Assembly (NCBI RefSeq): GCF_000250655.1
Contig: NC_016935.1
Span: 3,924,001-3,988,000 of the forward strand
From: Paenibacillus mucilaginosus 3016
GTDB taxonomy: Bacteria > Bacillota > Bacilli > Paenibacillales > NBRC-103111
DNA: 64,000 bases
Direction of reading: 5' to 3'
Below the pieces are notes generated by a model. The model was not told where the DNA came from and searched no databases. It saw only the letters and a program-made list of their open reading frames with translations. Made by a program: the position numbers and the translations under genes. Below are positions 52,159-61,060 of the stretch, one piece after another (the stretch's first letter is position 1; each line of letters begins with the position of its first letter).

Positions 52159-52716
52159 TCAGGATTGAAGAGGTTGAAAGGAACGGCGTCTGCTGATCCA
52201 ATGAGCGGCAGCATAGATCAGGGTGTAGATGGGGATGGAGTAGCTGTATCTCCACCAGGTCATAAAATACAAGCCGAGGACATGGAGAAGGGGCTCCCCG
52301 ATATAAGAACAGAATAATCCGAAGGCGGCTGCCTTGATCCAGACGGGCGCTTGGGGCTTGTATTGGAGAAGCAGCATGACGATCACCGGAAAAAGACAGA
52401 AGTCGTAGGGAATATAGGTGGGCATGGTGGGAATCAGCAGTCCGCCATAATACCATGCGCCGAACATCAGGCCCATGAAATCCAGCCAGGATGTAATGAT
52501 CAGGACAAAGAATCCGGCATGGAGCAGCCGGGAGGTGCTGTCTTTCTGCCGCAGCGGGATCCACAGCAGCCAGGGCAGCACCGTCAGGGCAAGAGTGAGC
52601 CACCAGTCCCAATGCAGGAAGATCTCCGAACGCCACAGCTTGACTAAAGACAGATGGACTGCAAAGAGTTGTTGGAAGAGGTCGGCTAATTGTTCATTGA
52701 GCTGCTGTCGGTCCAT
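52159..52716 (-). CDS. CBO0543-family membrane protein
   Basis: The 185-aa protein has about five membrane segments and the family-like WDWWLTLALTVLPWLLWIPL near the N-terminus, then PYDFCLFPVIVMLLLQY and GLYFMTWWRYSYSIPIY. Such proteins are common in spore-forming Firmicutes; the function is unknown. AGGAGATG precedes the ATG on the minus strand. Confidence 0.75.
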   Translation of the reverse strand: MDRQQLNEQLADLFQQLFAVHLSLVKLWRSEIFLHWDWWLTLALTVLPWLLWIPLRQKDSTSRLLHAGFFVLIITSWLDFMGLMFGAWYYGGLLIPTMPTYIPYDFCLFPVIVMLLLQYKPQAPVWIKAAAFGLFCSYIGEPLLHVLGLYFMTWWRYSYSIPIYTLIYAAAHWISRRRSFQPLQS

Positions 52717-52955
52717 GCGGCATCTCCTGTGATCAGGGTGTGGGTATTCTCCTGTGTAGTGTTTTCCAATTCGTGGTCAGCCATTCAGGAGTTCCGTACT
52801 CCGGCTTTGGGTAACCCTATATAGGGAAAAGGAAGCGGCGGGTTGACAAACCGCCAATGCTGTAACTATACTGAATACAGGTTAAGGGCATTACCTTCTG
52901 CAGGTGGTGTCTTGAGAATATCTAATTTATCCCATTCCGAAAGGAAGTTATCCAG

Positions 52956-53825
52956 ATGTCTATCTTGGTTACCGGCGCTACCGGCGCCCTAGGCAGTCTC
53001 GTCATTCAGCATCTTCTCCGGACCGTGCCGGGCGATCAGATTACAGCGGTTGTCCGTCATGTGGAAAAAGCTTCTTCGCTTACGGCCCTCGGCGTGGAGG
53101 TGCGCCATGGCGACTATGCGGACCCTGCCTCGCTGGAGAAGGCCTTTGCCGGCGCGGACAAGCTGCTTTTCATCTCGAGCCCTGACACCGATGACACGCT
53201 GCGCATCGTGCAGCATGCCAACGTAGTGAAGGCGGCCAGAGACGCGGGCGTCGGGCATCTTTTCTATACCTCTTTTGCGTATGCCGAAGAATCGGTCATC
53301 CCGCTCCGGCACGTGCACCTGGCGACGGAGCATATGATCCGGACAACGAACCTCCCGTATACGTTCCTCCGCAACTCGCTCTATACCGAAGTGTTCGTCA
53401 ATCCGGGCCTGGCCGCATCGCTTCCGCACGGCGCTCTTGTGACCAACACGGGCAGCGGCCGGCTCAACACGGCGTTCCGCTCGGATCTCGCGGCCGCTGC
53501 TGCCGCCGTGCTGACGGGCGAAGGGCATGAGAACAAGACGTACAATCTCGTATCCGACACGGCCTGGAGCTACGACGAGCTCGCCTCGCTGATCGCCGGG
53601 ATCACCGGCAAGCCGTTCGTGCACCAGGCGGTGTCTTACGAGGAGCAGGCGAATATGCTACGCTCCGCCGGTCTTCCGGAGCCGGTCGTTCAATTGGTGG
53701 CCGGAATCAACCAGGCCGTCGCGGAAGGGGAGACCTCCCGCACCTCGGGGGACTTAAGGAACCTGATCGGTGAACTGACTCCTCTGCGTACCGCGGTCGA
53801 GGACATTCTGAAGGGAAGTGTGTAA
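52956..53825 (+). CDS. NmrA-like SDR, NAD(P)H:quinone oxidoreductase (QorB/YtfG-like)
   Basis: This 289-aa atypical SDR has N-terminal VTGATGALGSLV, AVVRHVEKA (NADP-type second-strand basic residue) and FISSPDTDD, and lacks the YxxxK motif, as in quinone oxidoreductase 2 (YtfG/QorB). AAAGGAAG lies 8 bases before the ATG. The next gene starts right after its stop, so the two thiol/quinone-linked redox genes appear co-transcribed. Confidence 0.88.
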   Translation: MSILVTGATGALGSLVIQHLLRTVPGDQITAVVRHVEKASSLTALGVEVRHGDYADPASLEKAFAGADKLLFISSPDTDDTLRIVQHANVVKAARDAGVGHLFYTSFAYAEESVIPLRHVHLATEHMIRTTNLPYTFLRNSLYTEVFVNPGLAASLPHGALVTNTGSGRLNTAFRSDLAAAAAAVLTGEGHENKTYNLVSDTAWSYDELASLIAGITGKPFVHQAVSYEEQANMLRSAGLPEPVVQLVAGINQAVAEGETSRTSGDLRNLIGELTPLRTAVEDILKGSV

Positions 53826-53826
53826 G

Positions 53827-54546
53827 ATGAAGGTCGAAATCTGGTCGGATTTCATGTGCCCGTTCTGCTATATCGGCAAGCGGCATTTTGAGGAAGCGCT
53901 GGAGCAGTTCCCGCACCGGGAACAAATCGAAGTGATCTTCCGCAGCTTCGAGCTGGATCCGCAGTCCGAGCGGGACGTGAACTATGACGTGCATGACATG
54001 CTCGCGATCAAATACGGCATGAGCCGCGAGCAGGCGATCGCCAACAACCAGCGGGTAGGAGCTTCGGCACAAGCGGCCGGTCTTGCGTTCAACTTCGAGG
54101 GGATCGTGCTCACCAACACCTTCGACGCCCACCGGCTGACCCACTATGCCGCGGAGCATGGGAAGGGCAATGAACTGGCGGAACGGCTGTTCCGTGCCTA
54201 CTTCACAGACGGCAAGCACCTGGGAGATCATGAAGTGCTCGCTTCCCTGGCTGCCGAGGTGGGGCTGGATGCCGCAGCGGCCGCTGCCGTACTCCGCAGC
54301 GGCGAGTTTGCGGATCATGTGCGTGCGGATGAGGAGGAGGCGTCGCAGCTGGGCGTCCGGGGCGTGCCGTTCTTCGTGATCGACCGCAAATACGCGGTCT
54401 CCGGCGCCCAGCCGAGCAGTGTGTTCCTCGACACGCTGAACAAGGCGTGGAGCGAAGCGTCTCCGCTGCAGGTGGTCGGCGGCGGAGAAGGCGGCGGCGC
54501 CTGCGGGCCCGACGGTTACTGCGCCCCCGGCGGAGGCGGCAAGTAA
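53827..54546 (+). CDS. DsbA-family oxidoreductase, FrnE-like
   Basis: This 239-aa thioredoxin-fold protein has active-site CPFC in SDFMCPFCYIGKRHFE, the inserted helical domain, and the cis-Pro region GVRGVPFFVIDRKYAVSG. No signal peptide is present, so it acts in the cytoplasm, like FrnE/YwbO. The C-terminal tail is Gly/Cys-rich. ATG 53827 begins 1 base after the previous stop; the longer frame from 53818 is rejected. Confidence 0.92.
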   Translation: MKVEIWSDFMCPFCYIGKRHFEEALEQFPHREQIEVIFRSFELDPQSERDVNYDVHDMLAIKYGMSREQAIANNQRVGASAQAAGLAFNFEGIVLTNTFDAHRLTHYAAEHGKGNELAERLFRAYFTDGKHLGDHEVLASLAAEVGLDAAAAAAVLRSGEFADHVRADEEEASQLGVRGVPFFVIDRKYAVSGAQPSSVFLDTLNKAWSEASPLQVVGGGEGGGACGPDGYCAPGGGGK

Positions 54547-54581
54547 ATCCGGCGAGGGCTGCCTGAGGGGAACTCGCAGCA

Positions 54582-54613
54582 AAGAACGCACACGGCGCCG
54601 TGTGCGTTCTTTT
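54582..54613 (+). terminator. Intrinsic terminator of the redox pair
   Basis: A perfect 30-base palindrome (15-base arms, AAGAACGCACACGGC and its complement) ends in TTTT. Confidence 0.8.
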
Positions 54614-54735
54614 GGTATGGCGGCAGATATGCCGCGCAGCCGGGTCTTTTTTTGCATTGCGCCGATAGCCCCTTTGGCTCCTAAAGTTCCCCGTTCACTT
54701 TTTCCTTCCCTGTTCTTATCTTCGAGCGCCGGTTC

Positions 54736-54743
54736 GCCGATAA
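54736..54743 (+). promoter_or_regulatory. SigmaD-like -10 box of flaG
   Basis: GCCGATAA matches seven of eight positions of the motility sigma factor -10 (GCCGATAT) and lies 31 bases before flaG. No good TAAA -35 is found at the right distance, so the call is tentative. Confidence 0.35.
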
Positions 54744-54774
54744 CATAGTAGGCAGGCGGAGGGAGGTGGATGGT

Positions 54775-55158
54775 ATGGATATGCCGATCTCAGGCGCTGC
54801 CGGAGCGGGCCCCGCAGCCGTTACTCCCCTCACTAAAGTGATGAACGGAGTGACGGATTCGAAGCCGCAGGCGCCGCTTCATTCCGCCGAGGAGATGAAA
54901 CAGGCGGCGGCTCGGGGAGAAGAAATCTCGATGAGCGACGAGCAGGTGGCCAGGTCCCTGGAGCGGGCCATCAAGGCTGCGGAGGGGAAGCACACCGCAC
55001 TGCAATTCTCCGTTCATGAACAGACCAAGCAAATCATGGTCAAAGTCCTGGATAAGGATTCAGGCGAATTGATCCGCGAGGTGCCGTCGGAAAAGCGGCT
55101 TGATTTTCTCGCGAAGCTCTGGCAGATGGCCGGTATTCTTGTAGACGAAAAAAGATAG
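54775..55158 (+). CDS. flaG: Flagellar protein FlaG
   Basis: The 127-aa protein has a disordered N-terminus and the conserved FlaG C-terminal domain: HTALQFSVHEQTKQIMVKVLDKDSG (shown in part as LQFSVHEQTKQIMVKVLD) and LIREVPSEKRLDFLAKLWQMAG. It is linked to flagellin filament length and is usually beside flagellin genes; here it is alone. ATG 54775 is 9 bases after GGAGGGAGG. Confidence 0.9.
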   Translation: MDMPISGAAGAGPAAVTPLTKVMNGVTDSKPQAPLHSAEEMKQAAARGEEISMSDEQVARSLERAIKAAEGKHTALQFSVHEQTKQIMVKVLDKDSGELIREVPSEKRLDFLAKLWQMAGILVDEKR

Positions 55159-55168
55159 CACCCTTCTA

Positions 55169-55197
55169 ATCCCCTTACTTCGGTATGGGGATCTTTC
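55169..55197 (+). terminator. Terminator with TTCG tetraloop after flaG
   Basis: ATCCCCTTAC-TTCG-GTATGGGGAT forms a 10-position stem with one mismatch, followed by CTTTCTT. It lies between convergent flaG and alr. Confidence 0.7.
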
Positions 55198-55221
55198 TTG
55201 TGCAGAATGGGCCGCTGTGTC

Positions 55222-56388
55222 TCACAGCAGCCCGTTCTGCGTCTTCACAACCTGCCCGCCGCGGGTGTAGACCCGGGGCACCCGCTTGCCGATAAGGCAG
55301 ACGGTCTCGTAGGAGATCGTATCCATCAGCTCCGCGACTTCGTCCACGGGCAGATCGCTGCCTCCAGAGCTGCCGAAGAGCGTCACTTCGTCGCCGACCG
55401 CGGCGCCGGGCACATCCGTCACGTCGAGCATCGTCTGGTCCATGCAGACGCGCCCGGCGATAGGCGCGCGCCGGCCGCGGACCAGCGCGCTGCCCCGTCC
55501 GGAGAGGCGCCGCGAGAGGCCGTCGGCGTAGCCGACCGGCAGCGTGGCGATCAGCGTCCCGCGCTGCGCGATGAACGTGCCGCCGTAGCTGACGGTGCAG
55601 CCCGGCGGAATGCGGCGCAGCGAGACGATGCGGGTGCGCAGCGACATCGCCGGCTGCAGGTGCCGGCCCTCCGGGCGGCACTCCTCCGAGGGCAGCAGCC
55701 CGTAGAGGGAGATGCCGAAGCGGATCAGATCCAGATGCAGCTCCGGGTAGCGCAGCGTGGCGGCCGAGTTGCAGCAGTGGTGCAGCGGCACGTGGAGGCC
55801 GTTCTGCCGCAGGGTTGCGCGGTATGCCTCGAAGGCGGCGAACTGCTCGCGGGTATAGCGGTCGTCCGGGCCGTCCGCACAGGCAAAATGCGTGAACAGC
55901 CCTTCCGTCTGCACATAGCGCGAGGCGGCGGCAAGCCGGACGAGCCGCACGAGCTCCTCCGGCGTAGTGACCCCGACGCGCGTCATGCCGGTGTCCGCCT
56001 TGAAGTGGACGCGCAGAGGCATCGCCAGCCTATCGGTACAGGCGATGGCCTCGGCCAGCACGTCTTCGGTGAAGACGGTGAGGCTTACCCCGGCGCGGAC
56101 GGCGGGCTCTACGGCGTGGGGCGGGGTATAGCCCAGCACCAGGACCGGGGCGGTGATCCCGGAGCGGCGAAGGTGCAGCGCTTCATCCACGAAGGCGACG
56201 GCCAGGTGGTCCGCGCCTCCCCGCAGGGCGGCTTCGGCCGTCTCGGCGGCGCCGTGGCCGTAGCCGTCCGCCTTCACGACGGCCATGAACCGGCAGGAGG
56301 GAGCGAGCATCGCTTTGGTTGTCCTTGTATTGTGTTCGATCGCATCCAGCGAGATATCGGCCCAGGTGTCACGGAACCCCAGCGTCAT
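55222..56388 (-). CDS. alr: Alanine racemase
   Basis: This 388-aa PLP enzyme interconverts L- and D-alanine. The PLP Lys is in AVVKADGYGHG and the catalytic Tyr in SYGGTF; DLIRFGISLYG and GRVCMDQTMLDV are also typical. GAGGAGG precedes the ATG on the minus strand. It is followed on the same strand upstream by ald and its regulator, forming an alanine-use module. Confidence 0.95.
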   Translation of the reverse strand: MTLGFRDTWADISLDAIEHNTRTTKAMLAPSCRFMAVVKADGYGHGAAETAEAALRGGADHLAVAFVDEALHLRRSGITAPVLVLGYTPPHAVEPAVRAGVSLTVFTEDVLAEAIACTDRLAMPLRVHFKADTGMTRVGVTTPEELVRLVRLAAASRYVQTEGLFTHFACADGPDDRYTREQFAAFEAYRATLRQNGLHVPLHHCCNSAATLRYPELHLDLIRFGISLYGLLPSEECRPEGRHLQPAMSLRTRIVSLRRIPPGCTVSYGGTFIAQRGTLIATLPVGYADGLSRRLSGRGSALVRGRRAPIAGRVCMDQTMLDVTDVPGAAVGDEVTLFGSSGGSDLPVDEVAELMDTISYETVCLIGKRVPRVYTRGGQVVKTQNGLL

Positions 56389-56420
56389 GATGATTGTGCC
56401 TCCTCTGCAGCATTGAACCC

Positions 56421-56453
56421 GGAGGCCCCCAGACCTTAGGTTTGGGGGCTTCC
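56421..56453. terminator. Hairpin between ald and alr
   Basis: GGAGGCCCCCAGACC pairs with GGTTTGGGGGCTTCC with small mismatches and a 3-nt loop. No T-run follows, so it may be a weak terminator or RNA-stability element. Confidence 0.5.
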
Positions 56454-56531
56454 GGGTGGTTTCTATATGAGTATGAGTTGCTTCATCGGATATTTCATGT
56501 CATTATTTATCCGTAGGTCAAATCGGGGGGC

Positions 56532-57665
56532 TCAAACCGCGGCGAGCTCGCGCTCCAGCGCTTTCTCCACCGGCACATACGCATAGCCTAGGTCCTTCGC
56601 CACCGCTTCGTACGTTACGCTGCCTGCGGCCGTATTAACCCCGAGAAGCAGCGCCCGGCTGTTCTTGATCGCGCCGAATACGCCAAGCCTCGCGATCTGC
56701 AGCGCATAAGGGACGGTCACGTTCGTCAGGGCGAGAGTCGAAGTGCGGGGCACGGCGCCCGGCATGTTGGCGACGGCATAGTGCAGCACGCCGTGCTTCA
56801 CGTAGGTCGGCTCATCATGCGTCGTGATGCGGTCGGCCGTCTCGACAATCCCGCCCTGGTCGATGGCGACGTCCACGATGACGGAACCGGCCTTCATCTT
56901 CTTCACCATGTCGGCGGTGACAAGCTTCGGCGCCCGCGCGCCCGGGATGAGAACGGCGCCGATGACCAGGTCGCTCGCCGCCACTTCTTCAGCGATGGTA
57001 TAAGGATTCGAGACCAGCGTCTTCACGGACGAACCGAACATATCGCTGAGCTGCCGCAGCCGCTCCGGACTCAGGTCCATGATCGTGACGTCGGCGCCGA
57101 GGCCGCTTGCGATCTTGGCGGCATTCGTGCCGACCACACCGCCGCCGATGATCGTCACCTTCGCCGGCTTGACGCCCGGTACGCCGCCGAGCAGAATGCC
57201 CTGTCCGCCCTTGGACTTCTCCAGGAACTGGGCGCCGATCTGTGCGGACATCCGGCCGGCCACCTCGCTCATCGGGGTGAGCAGCGGCAGCGTGCGGCCC
57301 GCCTCGACGGTCTCGTACGCGATCGCCGTGACCTTCTTCTCGGTGAGCGCGCGGGCCAGGGCCGGCTCGGCAGCCAGATGCAGATAGGTGAAGAGGACGA
57401 GGCCTTCGCGGAAGCAGCCGTACTCCTGCGGCAGCGGCTCCTTGACCTTCATGACCATCTCGGCGCGGTTCCAGGCTTCGGCGGCGGTGGCAACGATCTC
57501 AGCTCCGGCCGAGAGGTAATCCTCATCGGTGAAGGAGCTGCCAAGTCCCGCTCCCTGCTCGATCAGTACGGCATGTCCTTCCTTCACGAAGGCGAGCACC
57601 CCGGCTGGGGTCATAGCGACGCGGTTTTCGTTATTCTTGATTTCTTTGGGAACTCCGATGATCAT
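56532..57665 (-). CDS. ald: Alanine dehydrogenase
   Basis: This 377-aa NAD-dependent enzyme deaminates L-alanine to pyruvate. It begins [17 protein letters not shown] (substrate site), has the NAD-binding [22 protein letters not shown] and the C-terminal [15 protein letters not shown]. Length and order are those of Bacillus Ald. AAGGAGG precedes the ATG. The adeR-like activator gene lies directly upstream in the same direction. Confidence 0.97.
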   Translation of the reverse strand: MIIGVPKEIKNNENRVAMTPAGVLAFVKEGHAVLIEQGAGLGSSFTDEDYLSAGAEIVATAAEAWNRAEMVMKVKEPLPQEYGCFREGLVLFTYLHLAAEPALARALTEKKVTAIAYETVEAGRTLPLLTPMSEVAGRMSAQIGAQFLEKSKGGQGILLGGVPGVKPAKVTIIGGGVVGTNAAKIASGLGADVTIMDLSPERLRQLSDMFGSSVKTLVSNPYTIAEEVAASDLVIGAVLIPGARAPKLVTADMVKKMKAGSVIVDVAIDQGGIVETADRITTHDEPTYVKHGVLHYAVANMPGAVPRTSTLALTNVTVPYALQIARLGVFGAIKNSRALLLGVNTAAGSVTYEAVAKDLGYAYVPVEKALERELAAV

Positions 57666-57788
57666 GGCTTGCGGCCTCCTTAAGGGGTGGGGTTGAACTT
57701 AAGGTCAGTATAGTAGGGAACCGCAAGCGCCGCATTGTGGAGATCGGAGAATTTGAAAAGTCATGTTTGTGTTTTGTACACAAAGCTG

Positions 57789-59033
57789 TCACAGTCTGGG
57801 AGACTTAAGCTTCTCGGTCTTGAGATCCAGGTAGAGGGTAACCTTCTGGTCCATGCTGGCGAGGTCGATCCCGCCGATCTCGGTGATCCGCTTCAGCCGG
57901 TAGGCGAGGGAGTTCGCATGGATGTGAAGCCGTTCGGCCGCTTCCTTCAGGTTGCTGTCGCAGGAGAGATACGTCTCGAGCGTGTCGATCAGCGACCCGT
58001 GATGCTCCCGGTCATACGCCCGCAGCTTCTCGAGGCTCGGGTTCGCATAGCGGCCGGCCTCGTTGTGCTCGTGGAAGAGGGGCAGCCAGCGGTAAAAGCC
58101 GAGGTCCCGGTACAGCACCCTATGGGAGGTTTCCTCCGGAAAACGGGCCCGCAGCCCGAGGACGGTCTGCGCCTCCCGGTAGCTTTGCTCGAGCAGGCTG
58201 TAGTCCTCATACACGAGCCCGGCGCCCGCGACGCAGGATTCCAAAGGGCTGCGCTCGAGAAGCAGGCGGCCCAGCTGGGCCAGGGACTCCTCCAGGTCAC
58301 GCAGGGAACGTGCGTCCCGGCATTCGGCGAGAAGAATAAGCTGGTCGCGGTGCAGGGCGAACAGCGGGAAACGGATCCGACCCGCGGCGGACAGCAGGTA
58401 GGGGATCTCGCCGGCCAGCTTCTCGGGCAGCTCGCGCCCGAACTGCAGGATGGCCGTGGCGAAGGAGGCGGGGAGGCTCACCTGCAGGCGTGCTGCCTTC
58501 TCCGCGGCGGCAGCGTGCGAGCGCAGATGCCCGGTGAGCAGCTGCCAGAAGAAGTCCTGCAGGCTCTCCTGCTCCTTGCGGCGCTGGGTCTGATGCTGCA
58601 GCAGCTTCGTTCGGGCCGCACTGACGCCGAGCAGCAGCTGCTCCAGATCCTCCTCTGTCAGCGAACGGTTCTCCTCGATCACCCAGATATGACCCAGCAC
58701 AGTGCCGCTGCGGCGGATCGACACGGCCACCCGGGGGCCGAGGCCCACCTCGGCAATGCCGGGGATGCGGACAGGTTCATCGCTTTCCATCAGGCGGGTG
58801 AGCACCCCTTCCTTCCACAGGGAAGCGATCACGTGGTCGGGCACCCTGCGGGAGATGATCGTGGCGATCCGCGCCGGGTCCGTGCTCGGGGTATGGGAGC
58901 TGTAAGCGAGCAGCCGGAAGCTCGCGTCTTCAATGGTCACCGGGCAGCGGAGCACTTCGCTGATGGCATCCGCCAGTTCTTCCAGGGAGTCGAAGCTCCG
59001 CTGGTACCATAGTTCGTCAGAAGGCATGGGCAT
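57789..59033 (-). CDS. adeR: PucR/CdaR-family activator, AdeR-like
   Basis: This 414-aa regulator has an N-terminal sensory part, a GGDEF-like central domain and the C-terminal PucR-type helix-turn-helix (TLETYLSCDSNLKEAAERL, then HIHANSLAYRLKRI). In B. subtilis the related AdeR sits beside ald and activates it in response to alanine. The position 123 bases upstream of ald supports the same role, although PucR itself belongs to the same family. The binding site before ATG 59033 is weak. Confidence 0.85.
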   Translation of the reverse strand: MPMPSDELWYQRSFDSLEELADAISEVLRCPVTIEDASFRLLAYSSHTPSTDPARIATIISRRVPDHVIASLWKEGVLTRLMESDEPVRIPGIAEVGLGPRVAVSIRRSGTVLGHIWVIEENRSLTEEDLEQLLLGVSAARTKLLQHQTQRRKEQESLQDFFWQLLTGHLRSHAAAAEKAARLQVSLPASFATAILQFGRELPEKLAGEIPYLLSAAGRIRFPLFALHRDQLILLAECRDARSLRDLEESLAQLGRLLLERSPLESCVAGAGLVYEDYSLLEQSYREAQTVLGLRARFPEETSHRVLYRDLGFYRWLPLFHEHNEAGRYANPSLEKLRAYDREHHGSLIDTLETYLSCDSNLKEAAERLHIHANSLAYRLKRITEIGGIDLASMDQKVTLYLDLKTEKLKSPRL

Positions 59034-59271
59034 ACGGATTCAAGCAACCTTTGTATGTAGAATTAGACGGAAATTACTCTAGTATTATAGTGGATTTCGG
59101 CGATCTGCACATCTTTTCCTGGAGAGGATTCGTGATTTTCCACAAAAGGCGGCCCGCAAGTTCGGGTTCTGTCACAAAGAGGAGAAGCACTCCCTGTGGT
59201 AATATCCTATCGAACAGAAGTAACCGCTTACAATAATACATAGCTGGCAACTGATTAGGAGGGAAGGTTCG

Positions 59272-60687
59272 ATGAAAAATCAACAACCAACAGAGCTGCA
59301 CCGAGGGCTCGAGCAGCGTCACATCACACTGATGTCGCTGGGGGCGGCGATCGGTGTGGGGCTGTTCCTCGGCTCCGCTTCGGTCATCAAGCTGGCGGGG
59401 CCGGGCATTCTGCTGGCCTATGCCATGGCGGGCCTGGTCATGTTCTTCATTATGCGGGCCCTGGGGGAGATGGCGATCCACCAGCCGGTCGCCGGTTCAT
59501 TCTCCAGGTATGCGAGGGAATATATCTCGCCGGTGTTCGGCTATCTCACCGGCTGGAATTACTGGTTCCTCTGGATCGTCACATGCATGGCGGAGATCAC
59601 GGCTGTGGGCATCTACATGGAGTACTGGTTCCCGGGCACTCCGCGCTGGATCTGGGCCCTGGGTGCGCTGGTCATCATGTCGGCAGTGAATCTCATAGCC
59701 GTCAAGGCTTACGGAGAGTTCGAATTCTGGTTCGCGCTGATCAAGATCGTGACGATTCTCTTCATGATCGTCACGGGCTTCGGCCTCATCCTCTTCGGCT
59801 TCGGTAACGGTGGAGCGGCCGTGGGCATCAGCAATCTGTGGTCGCACGGGGGCTTTTTCCCGAACGGGGTCAGCGGAGTCCTCATGTCCCTGCAGATGGT
59901 GTTCTTCGCTTATCTCGGCATCGAGATGATCGGTGTTACGGCAGGCGAGGTGCAGAACCCGCGCAGGACGCTGGCCAAGGCGATCGATTCGGTCTTCTGG
60001 CGCATACTCATCTTCTACGTCGGCGCGCTGTTCGTCATCATGTCGATCTATCCGTGGAATGAAATCGGACAGCAGGGCAGTCCGTTCGTGCTCATGTTCG
60101 GGAAGCTCGGCATCGGGGCGGCTGCCGGCATTATCAACTTCGTCGTACTCACAGCAGCCTTGTCCTCGTGCAACAGCGGCATCTTCAGTACAGGGCGCAT
60201 GCTCTTCAATCTGGCGCGCCAGGGAGAAGCGCCTTCCCGCTTCGGCCGGCTGACCGGCAGCGGTGTGCCGGGCTTCGCCATCCTCGCTTCGGCGGGGGCT
60301 CTGCTCATCGGCGTCGTGCTCAATTACATCGTCCCGGAAAAGGTGTTCGTCTGGGTGACCAGCATCTCGACCTTCGGGGCGATCTGGACATGGGCGATGA
60401 TCCTCATCTCGCAGATCGGGTTCCGCCGTCGTCTGCCGAAGCAGGAGCTGGCGGGGCTTACTTACCGGATGCCTCTGTTCCCGGCCGCCTCCTATCTCTG
60501 TCTGGCATTCCTGTTCTTCGTCGTCTGCCTGATGGCCTACTTCCCGGAGACACGCATCGCTCTGGTCGTCGGTCCGCTGTTCCTGGTGCTGATGTCCGGC
60601 ATGTATTATCTGAAGGGGTATCACCGGACAGCGGCTCCGGACGTTCCCGCCGCACCGGATGGGGACCTGCACCCGGTGAGCAAATAA
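59272..60687 (+). CDS. Amino-acid permease (APC family), probable alanine/proline permease
   Basis: The 471-aa protein has 12 hydrophobic segments and the APC opening HRGLEQRHITLMSLGAAIGVGLFLGSA (in part: LMSLGAAIGVGLFLGSA) typical of AapA/AlaP/ProY-type amino-acid permeases. GGAGGGAAGG precedes the ATG. It is divergent from the adeR-ald-alr module, so alanine is the most likely substrate (inference). Confidence 0.88.
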   Translation: MKNQQPTELHRGLEQRHITLMSLGAAIGVGLFLGSASVIKLAGPGILLAYAMAGLVMFFIMRALGEMAIHQPVAGSFSRYAREYISPVFGYLTGWNYWFLWIVTCMAEITAVGIYMEYWFPGTPRWIWALGALVIMSAVNLIAVKAYGEFEFWFALIKIVTILFMIVTGFGLILFGFGNGGAAVGISNLWSHGGFFPNGVSGVLMSLQMVFFAYLGIEMIGVTAGEVQNPRRTLAKAIDSVFWRILIFYVGALFVIMSIYPWNEIGQQGSPFVLMFGKLGIGAAAGIINFVVLTAALSSCNSGIFSTGRMLFNLARQGEAPSRFGRLTGSGVPGFAILASAGALLIGVVLNYIVPEKVFVWVTSISTFGAIWTWAMILISQIGFRRRLPKQELAGLTYRMPLFPAASYLCLAFLFFVVCLMAYFPETRIALVVGPLFLVLMSGMYYLKGYHRTAAPDVPAAPDGDLHPVSK

Positions 60688-60710
60688 GCTCTGCAGACAA
60701 CGGATGACGG

Positions 60711-60739
60711 TTGCATAACAAGGGGGCGCCTTGTATAAT
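60711..60739 (+). promoter_or_regulatory. Sigma-A promoter upstream of the small ORF and methyltransferase
   Basis: TTGCAT (60711-60716), 17-base spacer and TATAAT (60734-60739). The transcript would have a leader of about 320 bases before the methyltransferase start. Confidence 0.65.
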
Positions 60740-60771
60740 CAGGATAACTTTTCCATGACGAGGTGAAACGG

Positions 60772-60909
60772 ATGATCTTCCGCCATGTTCGAGGTAGCTG
60801 GTTTTCGGGCTGGGTAACACGCGTGCCAGCCGCCAAGGGGGGAGTCTGCCTCCCGGGCCGCAGCGAGAACGACAGCTTCGAACAGGCGCCGGGACCGGTA
60901 TCGGACTGA
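60772..60909 (+). CDS. Possible 45-aa small protein in a structured leader
   Basis: ATG 60772 lies 6 bases after GAGGTG and 33 bases downstream of a good promoter. The 45 codons (beginning MIFRHVRGSWFSGWV) match no known family. Two stems lie inside: GGCTGG/CCAGCC (60808-60831) and GGGAG/CTCCC (around 60,840-60,855). It may instead be a non-coding or regulatory leader. The remaining 60910-61060 shows no gene. Confidence 0.35.
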   Translation: MIFRHVRGSWFSGWVTRVPAAKGGVCLPGRSENDSFEQAPGPVSD

Positions 60910-61060
60910 AGTCATCCGAGAGAGGAGCCAAGGTGCTTGCAGCGTTTGCTTTGCAGGTTGTCGGATGCCGATCTGAGGCGCCCGGAACTCTGCGAAGCAG
61001 GCGCAGATCAGGCTCTTGGCTCTTTGTTGCATTCACAACCATGGAAGGACGGATAGAATA

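Noticed and set aside
55198-56439. 413-aa + strand ORF opposite alanine racemase
   Set aside because: The minus strand carries all alanine racemase motifs; the + ORF is a compositional shadow.
57735-59012. 425-aa + strand ORF opposite the AdeR-like gene
   Set aside because: Gln/Leu/Gly-rich shadow; the regulator with its helix-turn-helix is on the minus strand.
60711-61060. T-box or known riboswitch upstream of the methyltransferase
   Set aside because: No T-box core sequence nor conserved blocks of known riboswitch classes could be found.
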